From Hirschia sp964352025 (GTDB taxonomy: Bacteria; Pseudomonadota; Alphaproteobacteria; Caulobacterales; Hyphomonadaceae): DNA of 64,000 bases. The position numbers and the translations under genes are program-made. The DNA lies in NCBI GenBank assembly GCA_964352025.1, contig CAYGPZ010000015.1, positions 1 to 64,000 on the forward strand, in the 5' to 3' direction. Of the stretch, positions 1-9,341 are shown piece by piece. The stretch's first letter is position 1. Every line of letters starts with the position of its first letter. The notes beneath the pieces were generated by a model. It did no database searches. It had not been told where the DNA came from and worked only from the letters and a program-made list of their open reading frames with translations.

Positions 1-203
1 TGCAGCCGGCACCACTTGAGAATTGATTTTCCTAATAAAATTAATACTCGTTGTTTATTTTTCTAAACTAGGAAAATTCATTGATGTTTCGTGTCGTTTT
101 GAAAAACCATTCTTGTACGCACAATATCGAACATAAAAAATGGCTCCTGCCGTTATCGACAAGAACCAGTTTTCATTCCACGAGCTTTTAATCGCGTTAG
201 ATT

Positions 204-1433
204 TTATTTAAACAAGTCTTCTAGACCAGAATGGGACAATTCGATCTCAGCCGTTTTAAATGCCGCTTCAGCTTTCTCTGCCCGCATTTCTTTTGAATTG
301 AATAGCTCAATCATACAGTCAGCGTAATCACGCGGTGTATCAGCGCACATGACTGCTGCATCCAGAGCATCTCCAAATCCATCCAGCCCCATAGGGTAAG
401 AGACAACAGGCATACCAAGCGCCAGATACTCTGCTATCTTGATCGATACACCAGACGCCAAACGCGTAGATGCAATTCCAATGGCGTCAGGACCTGCTAG
501 ATCAGCCAAATCAGGAATACGGCCCAATATATCCACATTCGGAGTTGTCGCTGCACTTGGTGTTGCATGGCCGATATCACCGACAATCTTTAATCTTGCT
601 GCTGGAACGGATTCCAGTACAAGCGGCCAAATCTCATCTAAAAAATGAACCAGCGCATCTCGGTTTCCAGCATGGTTCGCTCCCACATAGACAGCACACG
701 CTTCATCTCTTTGCTGAAGCGCATCACGGCGCGTTTGCACAACCGGTCTTAACCAAGCATGTTCAGCATCAGGACGTACTTTTTTAACGGCATCCAGCTC
801 ATTCCTAGACGCATAGATAAATCCGTTCGCATCTTTGAAGCGTGCAATTTCATCTTCAAAGCTCAATTCGAAATGGTCTGGCTCCCTTCCCGACTCGCGG
901 AAAGTTTTTGCACGGTGAGAGAAAAGGTCATGATGAAACACGGACTTCTTTTTCACATCAGGCAGAAGGGACAATAACGGTCCTAATGAAGAATACTCAA
1001 CAACAACCATTTCCGGATTGAGAGATTTTACCAGGTCAGCTGTGCGTTCAAGTTCTGATTTAGAGGGTACGACACCCAATAATGATGTCACCTTCGTCAA
1101 TGGACCTAGGTTAATCTTTGCTTTTTTCAATCCGGCAACTAACACACGCCGAATGAAACGTCCCCATACCTTTGGAGATGTCGAAACGTAATTGTCCCCT
1201 AATTTAATAGTAGATGGCCAATGAATTTTTGCTCGATCGGAAAATTCGTCTTGAACACGCGCCCACGCTTTGTTTCCAATTGCTGTTTCAGGAATGCACA
1301 CAATTTGGGTCTCAAAACCCGCCTCTTTCGCGGCATCCATACATGTTCGAAGATAGACCGCACTTCCCGAGCGCATATCATCCAATCGGCGGTTGGTTAC
1401 AAAAACAGCCAATCGATTTGAAGAGTTTGACAT
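204..1433 (-). CDS. Glycosyltransferase, GT-B fold (GT4-like)
   Basis: Likely transfers a sugar onto a lipid-linked polysaccharide intermediate in the cytoplasm. The C-terminal half carries the usual retaining GT-B features: a 'VGANHAGNRDAL' donor-domain start, 'LKIVGDIG', and 'SIKIAEYLALGMPVVSYPMG' with the Glu expected to contact the nucleotide sugar. The frame stays open to a GTG at 1460, but I choose the ATG at 1433 because a GGAG lies 10 bases before it; this gives 409 residues. It sits downstream of the tyrosine-kinase gene but behind a strong terminator (1555-1592), so it may have its own promoter. Donor and acceptor cannot be read from sequence. Confidence 0.8.
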   Translation of the reverse strand: MSNSSNRLAVFVTNRRLDDMRSGSAVYLRTCMDAAKEAGFETQIVCIPETAIGNKAWARVQDEFSDRAKIHWPSTIKLGDNYVSTSPKVWGRFIRRVLVAGLKKAKINLGPLTKVTSLLGVVPSKSELERTADLVKSLNPEMVVVEYSSLGPLLSLLPDVKKKSVFHHDLFSHRAKTFRESGREPDHFELSFEDEIARFKDANGFIYASRNELDAVKKVRPDAEHAWLRPVVQTRRDALQQRDEACAVYVGANHAGNRDALVHFLDEIWPLVLESVPAARLKIVGDIGHATPSAATTPNVDILGRIPDLADLAGPDAIGIASTRLASGVSIKIAEYLALGMPVVSYPMGLDGFGDALDAAVMCADTPRDYADCMIELFNSKEMRAEKAEAAFKTAEIELSHSGLEDLFK

Positions 1434-1554
1434 TGAATAAATTCTCCATACGCGCTTCACAGCGGCACACTTGATTTTGATGAGATATAAACTGCAAATA
1501 GGAGACCAGTTTTAAGGGATACTTATAACGGTTTTTCTCCAAATAGACGAAAAT

Positions 1555-1592
1555 AAAAAACACCTCGCCAAGATTTCTCGTGACGAGGTGTT
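1555..1592 (-). terminator. Intrinsic terminator after the chain-length kinase gene
   Basis: On the minus strand a 9-bp stem (AACACCTCG / CGAGGTGTT, 1559-1567 with 1584-1592) is followed directly by a run of T. It lies just after the stop codon of the kinase gene and before the next gene on the same strand, so it should end transcription of the former. Confidence 0.75.
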
Positions 1593-1611
1593 CTCAATTT
1601 TTTTCAGAATA

Positions 1612-3876
1612 CTAGTTGTTGATGTAGTATTTTGAGTAAGCTTTGTAATTGCTCAACGCTGCGCCTGAGTGTTTTGACAAACGTTTCAGATCAACAAATG
1701 TCAACGCGACACCAGCAATATTCGCGCGGAACTCACGCAACACACCCAGTGTTTGAGCCAATGCCCCGCGGCTTGTACGACGCCAGCGAGCCGCAACCAG
1801 AACTTGATCAGATTTCGCAGCAATCACACGTGTTTCAGCCATCAATAGAATTGGTGCTGTATCAACGACGATCAGGTCATAATCTACCTTCAAACGCTCA
1901 ATCATTGCGTCAAAAGTTTTAGATCCGAAAACATCGCGTGTCGTTTTACGTGTTGATGTTAGCGGCAGAATATCTAGTTCTGTTTCAACATCCTTTTGGA
2001 TAGCGTCTTTCAATTCAACTTCGCCCAAAAGGTATTCAACCAAACCAACTTCTGGCTTCAACCCTGAAGTCTCAGTCAATTGGTGACGACGGAAGTCTCC
2101 ATCGATAACCAGAGTACGAGACCCTGTCATGGCTGACATACGTGCCAACGAAAGCGATAGGCTTGTTTTACCTTCAGCGGGGAAAGAAGACGTCACAGTT
2201 ACTAGTTTTGCCGGGTTATCAATGTTGGCAAACTTAACAGATGCACGCAGGTTTCGCATCGCTTCGGCATAAGCCGACATCGGGTGCTCAATCAAATATT
2301 TACCTGGCTGTACTTTAGAACCAATCCCTGATGGCAGTAATGGAACATTTCCTAGGAATGGCACACCGTTGCGTTCTTCGATTTCTTCACCTGAAGATAC
2401 ACGGTTGTCCAACAATTCCATAACCAGAACAATTGCACCAGCAGCTGCGAGACCTAAAAATAGTCCCAAAGCGAAATTCACACCCTTACGAGGTAGAGCC
2501 GGAGAAGTTGGAACGACTGCCTCAGCAAGTACGCGTGCTTTAGCATTCTGAATTGATTCCTGTTGGTTTGTTTCTTTAAACTGAGACAGGATATCTTCAT
2601 ACAATGTACGAGACGCTTCAGCATTACGCTCAAGTTCACGAAGTTTAATGTTAGCGCGGTTGTTTTGAGAAAGCTCGCCACGCAGGTTTCCAAGGCTATC
2701 ACGCAAACTGTCAAGACGACGGCGTGAAATTGAAACCTCACTCTCCAAGCTTGATATAATACGGCGAACCTCAGCATCGATTTGCGAACGTAAGTCTTTT
2801 TCTTCACCAACGATTGAAATCACATCAGGGTGGCGTGGACCGTATTTTGTCTCTAGGTCTGCGCGTTCCCGTGTAATCTGAGCTTGCTGAGTACGCAAAT
2901 TACGGATCACATCAGATTGCAAGGCTTCAGCCATAGACTCGGCACCCGCACCTGAATTTAGTGACGTTCTCACGGAAGAAAGACGTGCACGGACTTCAGA
3001 ATACTCAGCTTCTTGGGCAATCATTTGCGCTTGAATATCAGAAATTTGTTGCTCAGTAAGGTTTTGACCTTTGGCACTTAAAAGACCTTTAGAAGAACGA
3101 TAAGATTCAACTGCACTCTCGGCCGTGTTCAACTCACTTCTCAAATCAGTCAATTGCTGATCCAACCAAGCGTTCGTACGACGCGTTTCTTCTAAACGTG
3201 TATCTAACTGATCAACCAAATACTGATTTGCCACAGCATTTGCAATGTCAGCTGCACGGTCAGGATCAACACTGCTAGCCGTCACATTGAATACAAATTT
3301 GCGTCCATCACGAGCAGCAGTGATATTCCGACTAAGAATACGAGCTGCGCGCACAATTAGCCGCTCAGCTTTCTCTTCTTCTGTCAGAATAGCTTCTTCT
3401 TTAACTTCCTCTTCCTTGCCGATAGGAATTAAAGATTTAATGACACGTTTCACATTCGCTTGGAACACTTCCATGTCAGAAGGTATATATAATGACGGAT
3501 TATATTCTGGGTACTTTTGAAGCTCTAACTCACGAACAACACGCTGTAACAGCACTGGACTAGATATAATCTCTAATTCAGTCTCGAAAACACCAGGATC
3601 TGCAGGCAAGCCTGACAAAATCCCAGCATCAAAGACAGCATTTTCTCTTTGGTCTACAATAACTTTTGCAGAAGACTGATAGATCGGTGTCATCTGAAGT
3701 GTAGCAAATGCAACAATAGAGAAAATACTAAAGACTACGAGAACGAGTAACCAGAAGTTACGTCTAACCGTACGAATGACTTGAGAAAGACTAATTACTT
3801 GGTTAGGCCCATCTGGACCACCAGGAAACGATCCCATCGCGTTCGATTCAATTGGATATGGATATGCCTTGGTCAA
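1612..3876 (-). CDS. Polysaccharide co-polymerase / BY-kinase (Wzc/ExoP family)
   Basis: Inner-membrane protein that sets chain length and drives export of an exopolysaccharide, with a cytoplasmic tyrosine autokinase domain. Seen in the 754-residue sequence: an N-terminal Wzz segment with a first membrane helix near residues 38-60, a long periplasmic coiled-coil region, a second helix near 460-480, then the kinase. The kinase has a Walker A ending in GKTS (569-572), Walker A' 'LVIDGDFRRH' (589-598) and Walker B 'LIVVDTAP' (668-675). The C-terminus carries the expected tyrosine cluster, Y744, Y747, Y750 and Y751, which are candidate autophosphorylation sites. Kinase and Wzz parts are fused, as in ExoP. 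Neighbours supply the barrel, glycosyltransferase and polymerase. Confidence 0.93.
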   Translation of the reverse strand: MTKAYPYPIESNAMGSFPGGPDGPNQVISLSQVIRTVRRNFWLLVLVVFSIFSIVAFATLQMTPIYQSSAKVIVDQRENAVFDAGILSGLPADPGVFETELEIISSPVLLQRVVRELELQKYPEYNPSLYIPSDMEVFQANVKRVIKSLIPIGKEEEVKEEAILTEEEKAERLIVRAARILSRNITAARDGRKFVFNVTASSVDPDRAADIANAVANQYLVDQLDTRLEETRRTNAWLDQQLTDLRSELNTAESAVESYRSSKGLLSAKGQNLTEQQISDIQAQMIAQEAEYSEVRARLSSVRTSLNSGAGAESMAEALQSDVIRNLRTQQAQITRERADLETKYGPRHPDVISIVGEEKDLRSQIDAEVRRIISSLESEVSISRRRLDSLRDSLGNLRGELSQNNRANIKLRELERNAEASRTLYEDILSQFKETNQQESIQNAKARVLAEAVVPTSPALPRKGVNFALGLFLGLAAAGAIVLVMELLDNRVSSGEEIEERNGVPFLGNVPLLPSGIGSKVQPGKYLIEHPMSAYAEAMRNLRASVKFANIDNPAKLVTVTSSFPAEGKTSLSLSLARMSAMTGSRTLVIDGDFRRHQLTETSGLKPEVGLVEYLLGEVELKDAIQKDVETELDILPLTSTRKTTRDVFGSKTFDAMIERLKVDYDLIVVDTAPILLMAETRVIAAKSDQVLVAARWRRTSRGALAQTLGVLREFRANIAGVALTFVDLKRLSKHSGAALSNYKAYSKYYINN

Positions 3877-3945
3877 AACTCTCGTCCTTAAACACTATAC
3901 GATAAATTACTATACTAATAAATTTGGTAGCTGAACGCCCTCCCC

Positions 3946-5250
3946 TTATGGGAAGAGCTTCAAACCAACGCCTACAATTGTCTGGTCATACTCACGACCG
4001 CGTCCTATGACATTTGTGTCGCGACTATTGAAACGAAGATTAAAGTCCACGTGCATATTCGGGTTCATTTTATATACTGCGCCAGCACCGATGTCGAAAA
4101 ACTCTTGCTCATAAGAAGCAATGTTTCCGGTTCCATCAAACTCTTCAATTCCGTATCTTGTTGATGCATTCAATAAAAGATTACGTTTCAATTCGTGATC
4201 AATACTTAGTTCACTACTAGTCACCAAAGCCGATGGAATGTCAGGTTGCCCTGTATCTGCAGTGTAACTGTCAACTCCGACAGAAACCTTTGTCAATTCA
4301 GTTGGTAGCCATTGAACATCAATCTTTCCAACAACGCTTTCAACATCGTCAAACCTGAGATCTGCGCGTTCTTCTTGAAGATAACCAATAGATACTTCAC
4401 CTCGCAACAAGCTAGAAAGCTGGAAATTAGTTCCTATTACAGTTCTAATTCCTTCTGCATCACGTAAAACATCATTATCTGTTCGCGCATCGGTCAAGTT
4501 TGGCGCTTCATTATATTCACGATCATAGCTCAAAGCGTCAACAAAAACAGAAACATCTGGGCTCACAGCATAAGCGGCACGACCTTTTAGATCCAATTGT
4601 TGATAGTCTCGACCACCACGAATCTCTGTTCCACCGTTAGAGAGCGCAACATCGTCGAAAGTAAGCTCCCGCAAATCTGCACCAGCTGTTATACGAATAG
4701 CGTCTCGTTGAAAGTTTGCAGCGCCTCCAAAAGTCGCGATATCAAAATCAGCGGGCTCTGAACGACCAAAATTATCTCCAGACTCACCGCGTCGTTCGGT
4801 TAGTTTTTGATAACCAGAATTTAGTGTGAAGTTGAATTCTCTTGATACGTCGATACGTCCACGCAAAAACCCACGGTAATTTGTGTGACTTTCGTCGCCA
4901 ATATCTGTGTATTCACGATGGTCCAAACCAACGTCTGCATTTAAAGCGTGACGGCTCCAATCTGATGCAACTCTCAAAGCAGGAGACACGCGTACAACTA
5001 TGTCAGACTCTTCTTCTGTATTTCTGGCGTATACGTTTGAGTTCGACTCAACACCGACACCAAGCTCAGGGTTTACTTTAAAAGTACCTGCGCGCACATC
5101 ACGCGGCTCAAATTCCGGAAGGTATCTTTCACCGGCACCTACAATACGGTCACGTTTGAACATATCGTCTTGCGCTGCAGCGACTTGAGTTCCTATAACT
5201 GTCGATAGTGCACCAAGACTGACTACTTTAACTAATTTGGACACAAGCAT
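3946..5250 (-). CDS. Outer-membrane beta-barrel protein of exopolysaccharide locus (BBP2-like)
   Basis: Predicted outer-membrane barrel of 434 residues, probably involved in export or anchoring of the polymer made by this locus. The start at 5250 (ATG) yields a clean signal peptide with cleavage after 'TQVAAA'; the longer frame begins at a TTG at 5319 and would bury the signal. A GGGG run lies immediately before the ATG, closer than usual. The body is an alternation of short amphipathic strands rich in Asn, Asp, Arg and Tyr, and the protein ends in 'GVGLKLFP', a barrel-type terminal strand. Assignment to the putative beta-barrel porin 2 family (known near Wzc/Wzy genes) is by appearance only. 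A Wza-type secretin is not present in the window. Confidence 0.75.
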   Translation of the reverse strand: MLVSKLVKVVSLGALSTVIGTQVAAAQDDMFKRDRIVGAGERYLPEFEPRDVRAGTFKVNPELGVGVESNSNVYARNTEEESDIVVRVSPALRVASDWSRHALNADVGLDHREYTDIGDESHTNYRGFLRGRIDVSREFNFTLNSGYQKLTERRGESGDNFGRSEPADFDIATFGGAANFQRDAIRITAGADLRELTFDDVALSNGGTEIRGGRDYQQLDLKGRAAYAVSPDVSVFVDALSYDREYNEAPNLTDARTDNDVLRDAEGIRTVIGTNFQLSSLLRGEVSIGYLQEERADLRFDDVESVVGKIDVQWLPTELTKVSVGVDSYTADTGQPDIPSALVTSSELSIDHELKRNLLLNASTRYGIEEFDGTGNIASYEQEFFDIGAGAVYKMNPNMHVDFNLRFNSRDTNVIGRGREYDQTIVGVGLKLFP

Positions 5251-5666
5251 CCCCTTTACATTTACGCGTAATTGTACGCGGGACCTGATTTCCCCTGACA
5301 AGAGCAATATCGAGGCCAAGATTTCACCAATAGTTAGAATTATACGACGTTCATGTCACTTTTTAGCCGAAAAGCCTTACTTATTCCCGAATATGATATC
5401 AGCTGAGCGTTTTAATTCTGAGTTGAGAGCGTATTATCCCAAAACCACCTTCTACACCGTTCAATTTTGCTAGATAATTGACTAAAAGCTGTTCACGGAC
5501 GGTTGATAATTCAGAAAAATTAGTTAACGCAATTAATAAAAACAATCAAAGTATCAAATACAGTGCTATTTTAACGCTGATAGCATCCCTATACATTTAA
5601 GCAGAATCTCACCCGTCAAATACAAATGTATCAACATGAAACAAATTTCCGCATTTCTTTTGTAAA
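5251..5666. other. Intergenic region, about 416 bases
   Basis: A+T-rich stretch between two minus-strand genes. It presumably holds the promoter of the barrel and kinase genes. I see no convincing ORF, terminator or strong inverted repeat in it. Confidence 0.5.
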
Positions 5667-6638
5667 TTACCTATTTCTAGCCATTTTTTCTTTAAATGAC
5701 CGAACCACTTGAGCAATAACAAATGGCACAAAAGACAAATGTTGCAGCAAAAGCACAGACGCCTGAATTAGTTTTTTAGCTTTAAGCAACTCAAGAAACT
5801 TTTGAAAAACATGCACCTGTCTAAACCGCAAACCATGCTCGCGCGCCCGTCTTTTTTCTGCTTCAGTTAGATCATCTTTGTATTTGCGATCAAACCTTTG
5901 AGCCGCTTCAACAAGTTTACCCGTCAATGTTGAAGTTAGACGGTGAGAAATCGATCCTTCATCAACACGGTATGCATAGGCAACAATAGGATCAAATATC
6001 ATCTTACCTTTATTCGCGAGAATTTCTGCGATTAGGTAGTAATCCTCGGAATTTCGAAGTGCCTCATCATATCTCAGCGTCATCTTGTTCAGCGTTGACA
6101 CACGGATAAGTGGCTTAAGATATCCAATAGCAGGTTCATTCGACAACATTGTATTGCACTGAATATACCGTTCGAGAGATATTTCGTGACGTTGCGAAAA
6201 CTCCTCGCGCGTCAAGAACGGCCCTTCCTCTAAATTCTCTCCGTTTGCATCAACTCGCACGATATTATCAACAATAATATCTGCGCCTTGTTCATCCGCA
6301 ACTTTCGATAAGTGGTATAGCCGACCAGGCAAATATGCATCATCTGCGTCAAGCACGGCAACATATCTGCCTTTAGCTTCTGAGATAGCTTTATTTCTTG
6401 CAGAGGAAGGTCCACCATTTTCACGCAATCGAAATGCACGAACGCGGTTGTCTTTTTCCACGAGAGCCAAAGCTAATTCATAGGTTCCATCAGGGGATGC
6501 GTCATCGACGATAATGACCTCAAGATCAATCCCCTCTTGAGACAAGGCAGATCGAACAGCGTGCTCAAGGCAATCTCGCGCTTTCCAAGCAGCGATAATG
6601 ACACTTACGTCCAAAGAATGGCTTTTCTCACTGCTCAT
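5667..6638 (-). CDS. Glycosyltransferase family 2
   Basis: GT-A fold inverting glycosyltransferase, 323 residues, likely cytoplasmic face of the inner membrane. The N-terminus shows 'VSVIIAAWKARDCLEHAV', then 'EVIIVDDASPDGT' for nucleotide binding and 'YVAVLDADDAYLPG', which contains the metal-binding acidic motif. The C-terminal 40 residues are basic with a short hydrophobic segment ('SVLLLQHLSFVPFVIAQVV') that may touch the membrane. It lies between the barrel gene and the polymerase gene on the same strand and is best read as one of the repeat-unit transferases. Sugar specificity is unknown. Confidence 0.85.
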   Translation of the reverse strand: MSSEKSHSLDVSVIIAAWKARDCLEHAVRSALSQEGIDLEVIIVDDASPDGTYELALALVEKDNRVRAFRLRENGGPSSARNKAISEAKGRYVAVLDADDAYLPGRLYHLSKVADEQGADIIVDNIVRVDANGENLEEGPFLTREEFSQRHEISLERYIQCNTMLSNEPAIGYLKPLIRVSTLNKMTLRYDEALRNSEDYYLIAEILANKGKMIFDPIVAYAYRVDEGSISHRLTSTLTGKLVEAAQRFDRKYKDDLTEAEKRRAREHGLRFRQVHVFQKFLELLKAKKLIQASVLLLQHLSFVPFVIAQVVRSFKEKMARNR

Positions 6639-6702
6639 AAAAAATACTCTTAGAAATGAATTATATAATATTCGCGCTACATCAATTATCGCTTGGAAGC
6701 AG

Positions 6703-8016
6703 TTAGCGCTGGAAACGACGCTTTGAATTTTCGATAAATTCTCTTGGCACGAGAACTGTTTTGAATGACAGCGCAGTCAAACCTCCAAGGAACAGCATAA
6801 TCTTGTTCATCTCAAAAACATTGTAGAGATCTGACTCGGTCATCGAGCGAGCAAGAGACACTAATGTGATCAACACAAAAAACGATGCTGCCAAATCCTG
6901 CCTACGGAACCATCCAATGACAGCCCTCCACAAGACAAAACCTAGCCCAATCAACATAAAAATGAGTCCAATTACACCAAGATGAACCGTGACTTCAAAA
7001 TAGGAATTGTGAAATGAGAACCGTGTATATTCTTCTTTGTAGAAGTATTCTAACCAGCCTTCTGCATCACCACGCCCAATTTGCCAGAACCCTTCAGCTC
7101 CCAAACCAAACACCGGATTTTTTGCGATGAGTTCACTTGCATAGCCCCACAGTTCAGTACGCCCGGTTAGGGTTGTATCTTTTCCCATCGCATCCAAAAA
7201 CGCGACAATAGGCCCGTCTACAAACATTGAGACACCTATAATGACCGCAATAGTGGACAACAAGATTGCCCCTATCATCAATACGATCGAACCAGCCTGA
7301 ATACGCGTAACTGCCTTCCAGACTGTCCCCATAGTGACCATAACGAAAAAGGAGACGATCGCGAGTATAAGAGAAGTTGCAGATTCAACTTTGAAAATAG
7401 CGACAAAGGTCGGCACCAGAAGAACTCCAGCCACCCCTCGTTCAACAATATGCGCCTTACTCTCGAACAACATAAAGAGAGATGCTACAAATAAAAAGAA
7501 CATCCTGTTCGCGACAAGATTTTTCTCGGCAAAACCTATGGGCAAATTATATGGCCCCAGCTGGGGTAAATGAATGAACACAAGCAATGCTATTGGAATA
7601 TAGGCGTAAAACAACGCCCTAATTATCTGTTCGGGACTAAGACGAATAGCAATATAGATAAGCAGAACGACATCTAGTATATGCATAACGCCGAACTTTA
7701 ACGCGGTTCCCGAGTTAGGAGTCCACAAGACTGAGAACAATACCCATGCCGGAAACAAGAATAGAAACCAAAGGTGCCGCACATAAGGACGTAAAAAATG
7801 AAAATTCAGTGCTGCTCCACCTATAAAAGCGGCAAAGCATAAATATCTAAGAGGTCCCATACCGGGTAATTCCGCCGCGGTTGCAAAAAACCAAACGGAG
7901 ACCAATGCCAGTTCCCAATTAGTCCCCTCAAAGGGAACCCTAATCGGCACCATGTCGTGCTTCAAAGGGTCTTTTTGATTTTCAAAGCCATTGCTAGCCT
8001 CTAAAGAACCGGTCAT
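6703..8016 (-). CDS. O-antigen polymerase/ligase-like membrane protein (Wzy/ExoQ type)
   Basis: Polytopic inner-membrane protein (437 residues) with roughly ten to twelve hydrophobic helices. It would join lipid-linked repeat units in the periplasm. The diagnostic part is the long periplasmic loop around residues 270-345 ('GRTELWGYASELIAKNPVFG') followed by 'FSFHNSYFEVTVHLGVIGL', the pattern of the Wzy_C / O-antigen ligase family. The start ATG at 8016 is preceded by GAGG. Together with the ExoP-type kinase and ExoA-like transferase it makes a Wzy-dependent, succinoglycan-like exopolysaccharide route plausible. A WaaL-type ligase role cannot be excluded. Confidence 0.85.
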   Translation of the reverse strand: MTGSLEASNGFENQKDPLKHDMVPIRVPFEGTNWELALVSVWFFATAAELPGMGPLRYLCFAAFIGGAALNFHFLRPYVRHLWFLFLFPAWVLFSVLWTPNSGTALKFGVMHILDVVLLIYIAIRLSPEQIIRALFYAYIPIALLVFIHLPQLGPYNLPIGFAEKNLVANRMFFLFVASLFMLFESKAHIVERGVAGVLLVPTFVAIFKVESATSLILAIVSFFVMVTMGTVWKAVTRIQAGSIVLMIGAILLSTIAVIIGVSMFVDGPIVAFLDAMGKDTTLTGRTELWGYASELIAKNPVFGLGAEGFWQIGRGDAEGWLEYFYKEEYTRFSFHNSYFEVTVHLGVIGLIFMLIGLGFVLWRAVIGWFRRQDLAASFFVLITLVSLARSMTESDLYNVFEMNKIMLFLGGLTALSFKTVLVPREFIENSKRRFQR

Positions 8017-8337
8017 TCAAACCTCAATATTTCATTTAAGCGCTAACCGCCTAAAAAATGTCACCGTCAAGCCCTATACAAGAATGATGCCCATTTTTGA
8101 TGAGACCAATCTTAAAATTGATATTCTCGTATCTTTGGAACTTTCAACTGATAAAGCAAAAAATATGAACGACGACAAAAATCGCTACACCATCTGCTAA
8201 GAACTTAGGTCTAATAAACACAAAACCCTTTCTAATCTCCTTCCAGAATCATTCATATTTTTATTCATACCAATTGAGATTCTGGCTAGCTTCTTGCCAT
8301 CTACAGAGTGATTTTATTATTTTGGAACATATTTGAT
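8017..8337. other. Divergent intergenic region, about 320 bases
   Basis: Lies between the start of the polymerase gene (minus) and the start of the GH16 gene (plus), so it must hold two divergent promoters. A+T-rich; I could not identify a specific operator or a small gene. Confidence 0.5.
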
Positions 8338-9249
8338 ATGCATTACCCGAAACAAAGCTCATTTTTCAAACGACAATTACTTGTCGGATTGTCTAGCCTT
8401 ATTGTCGGCTCAAGCATTCTTTTTGCGTCCAATACGTCTTCGGCGGTCGCTGAAACAGACAAACCAGAAATATACGAAGACCAAACTCCCTTCGAAAATC
8501 TCAATTCCCGAAAATTGCTGTCTTCATTTGTTAAAACATTTGAGAAAGGACATGACTACAAGGATTGGTACATATCCAACTTTGTTATTGAGGATGATTT
8601 TTTTCAGGTCGGTTGGTCAGCCAACAATGTTGTATTCATGGACTCCGGCGATGTCGGCCTCGCCGTCACACATAAAAAAATAAGAAAAAAACCATATACT
8701 GGTGCAGAGTATCAAAAAAAAGGTTGGTCCCAATATGGTCGGTATGAAACCGTAATGGTTGCCGCACCTGGCTCTGGAATAGTGTCAGGTTTTTTCACGC
8801 ACACGAACAGCTATTTCAAAGATCCGCATGATGAGATCGATATTGAATTTCTGGGTAAAGAGCCCAAAATGGTCCAATTCAATATTTATAGGGACGGCAA
8901 GAATTTCGGGGGCAAGAAAATAAAATTGCCCTTCGATACAACAGAGGAATTCCATCTCTATGCATTTGAATGGACCCCTACTGAAGTAAAATGGTTTATC
9001 GATGACGAACTCGTTTTTGAAATGACAGACCGTGAGTTCGATATACCAGACGCACCACAAAGACTGATGGCTCAAGTTTGGACCGGAAATATATACGAAT
9101 GGCACGGCAAACCAAAATTTGCAGATGGAACGAGTATGGTAATCCGTTGCGTGTCTTACACTCAGTTAAATGACGAAAATACAGAAAAGTGTTCGGATCA
9201 GCCAGAGCTTTTAGAACTATCCCCTAAAGAGATTTCAAAACGCAAATAG
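8338..9249 (+). CDS. Secreted glycoside hydrolase family 16 (ExoK-like endo-beta-glucanase)
   Basis: Exported enzyme that should cleave a beta-1,3 or beta-1,3-1,4 linked glycan. From the ATG at 8338 (GGAA 10 bases upstream; the frame opens at a GTG at 8308) the protein is 303 residues with a signal peptide ending near 'NTSSAVAET'. The GH16 signature is 'HDEIDIEFLG', with Glu166 the expected nucleophile, Asp168 the helper and Glu170 the acid/base. The following 'FHLYAFEWTPTEVKWFIDDELV' is typical of the family. Its position between a Wzy-like polymerase and an ExoA-like transferase matches the ExoK role of trimming the polymer made by the same locus. Confidence 0.9.
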   Translation: MHYPKQSSFFKRQLLVGLSSLIVGSSILFASNTSSAVAETDKPEIYEDQTPFENLNSRKLLSSFVKTFEKGHDYKDWYISNFVIEDDFFQVGWSANNVVFMDSGDVGLAVTHKKIRKKPYTGAEYQKKGWSQYGRYETVMVAAPGSGIVSGFFTHTNSYFKDPHDEIDIEFLGKEPKMVQFNIYRDGKNFGGKKIKLPFDTTEEFHLYAFEWTPTEVKWFIDDELVFEMTDREFDIPDAPQRLMAQVWTGNIYEWHGKPKFADGTSMVIRCVSYTQLNDENTEKCSDQPELLELSPKEISKRK

Positions 9250-9275
9250 TCGTTTAGCTTAAATAAGATCAATAC

Positions 9276-9316
9276 AAAAAAGCCTGTCATCAAACATATT
9301 GATGGCAGGCTTTTTT
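9276..9316. terminator. Bidirectional intrinsic terminator
   Basis: An 18-bp stem (9276-9293 with 9299-9316, one T-G wobble, 5-base loop) begins with A6 and ends with T6. It therefore works for both the plus-strand GH16 gene and the convergent minus-strand glycosyltransferase gene. Confidence 0.9.
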
Positions 9317-9341
9317 GGGGTCACTTAAAAGGACAAACAAA

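Noticed and set aside
1..203. Partial gene at the left edge
   Set aside because: No frame with coding character reaches the edge; the stretch is A+T-rich and appears non-coding downstream of the first glycosyltransferase gene.
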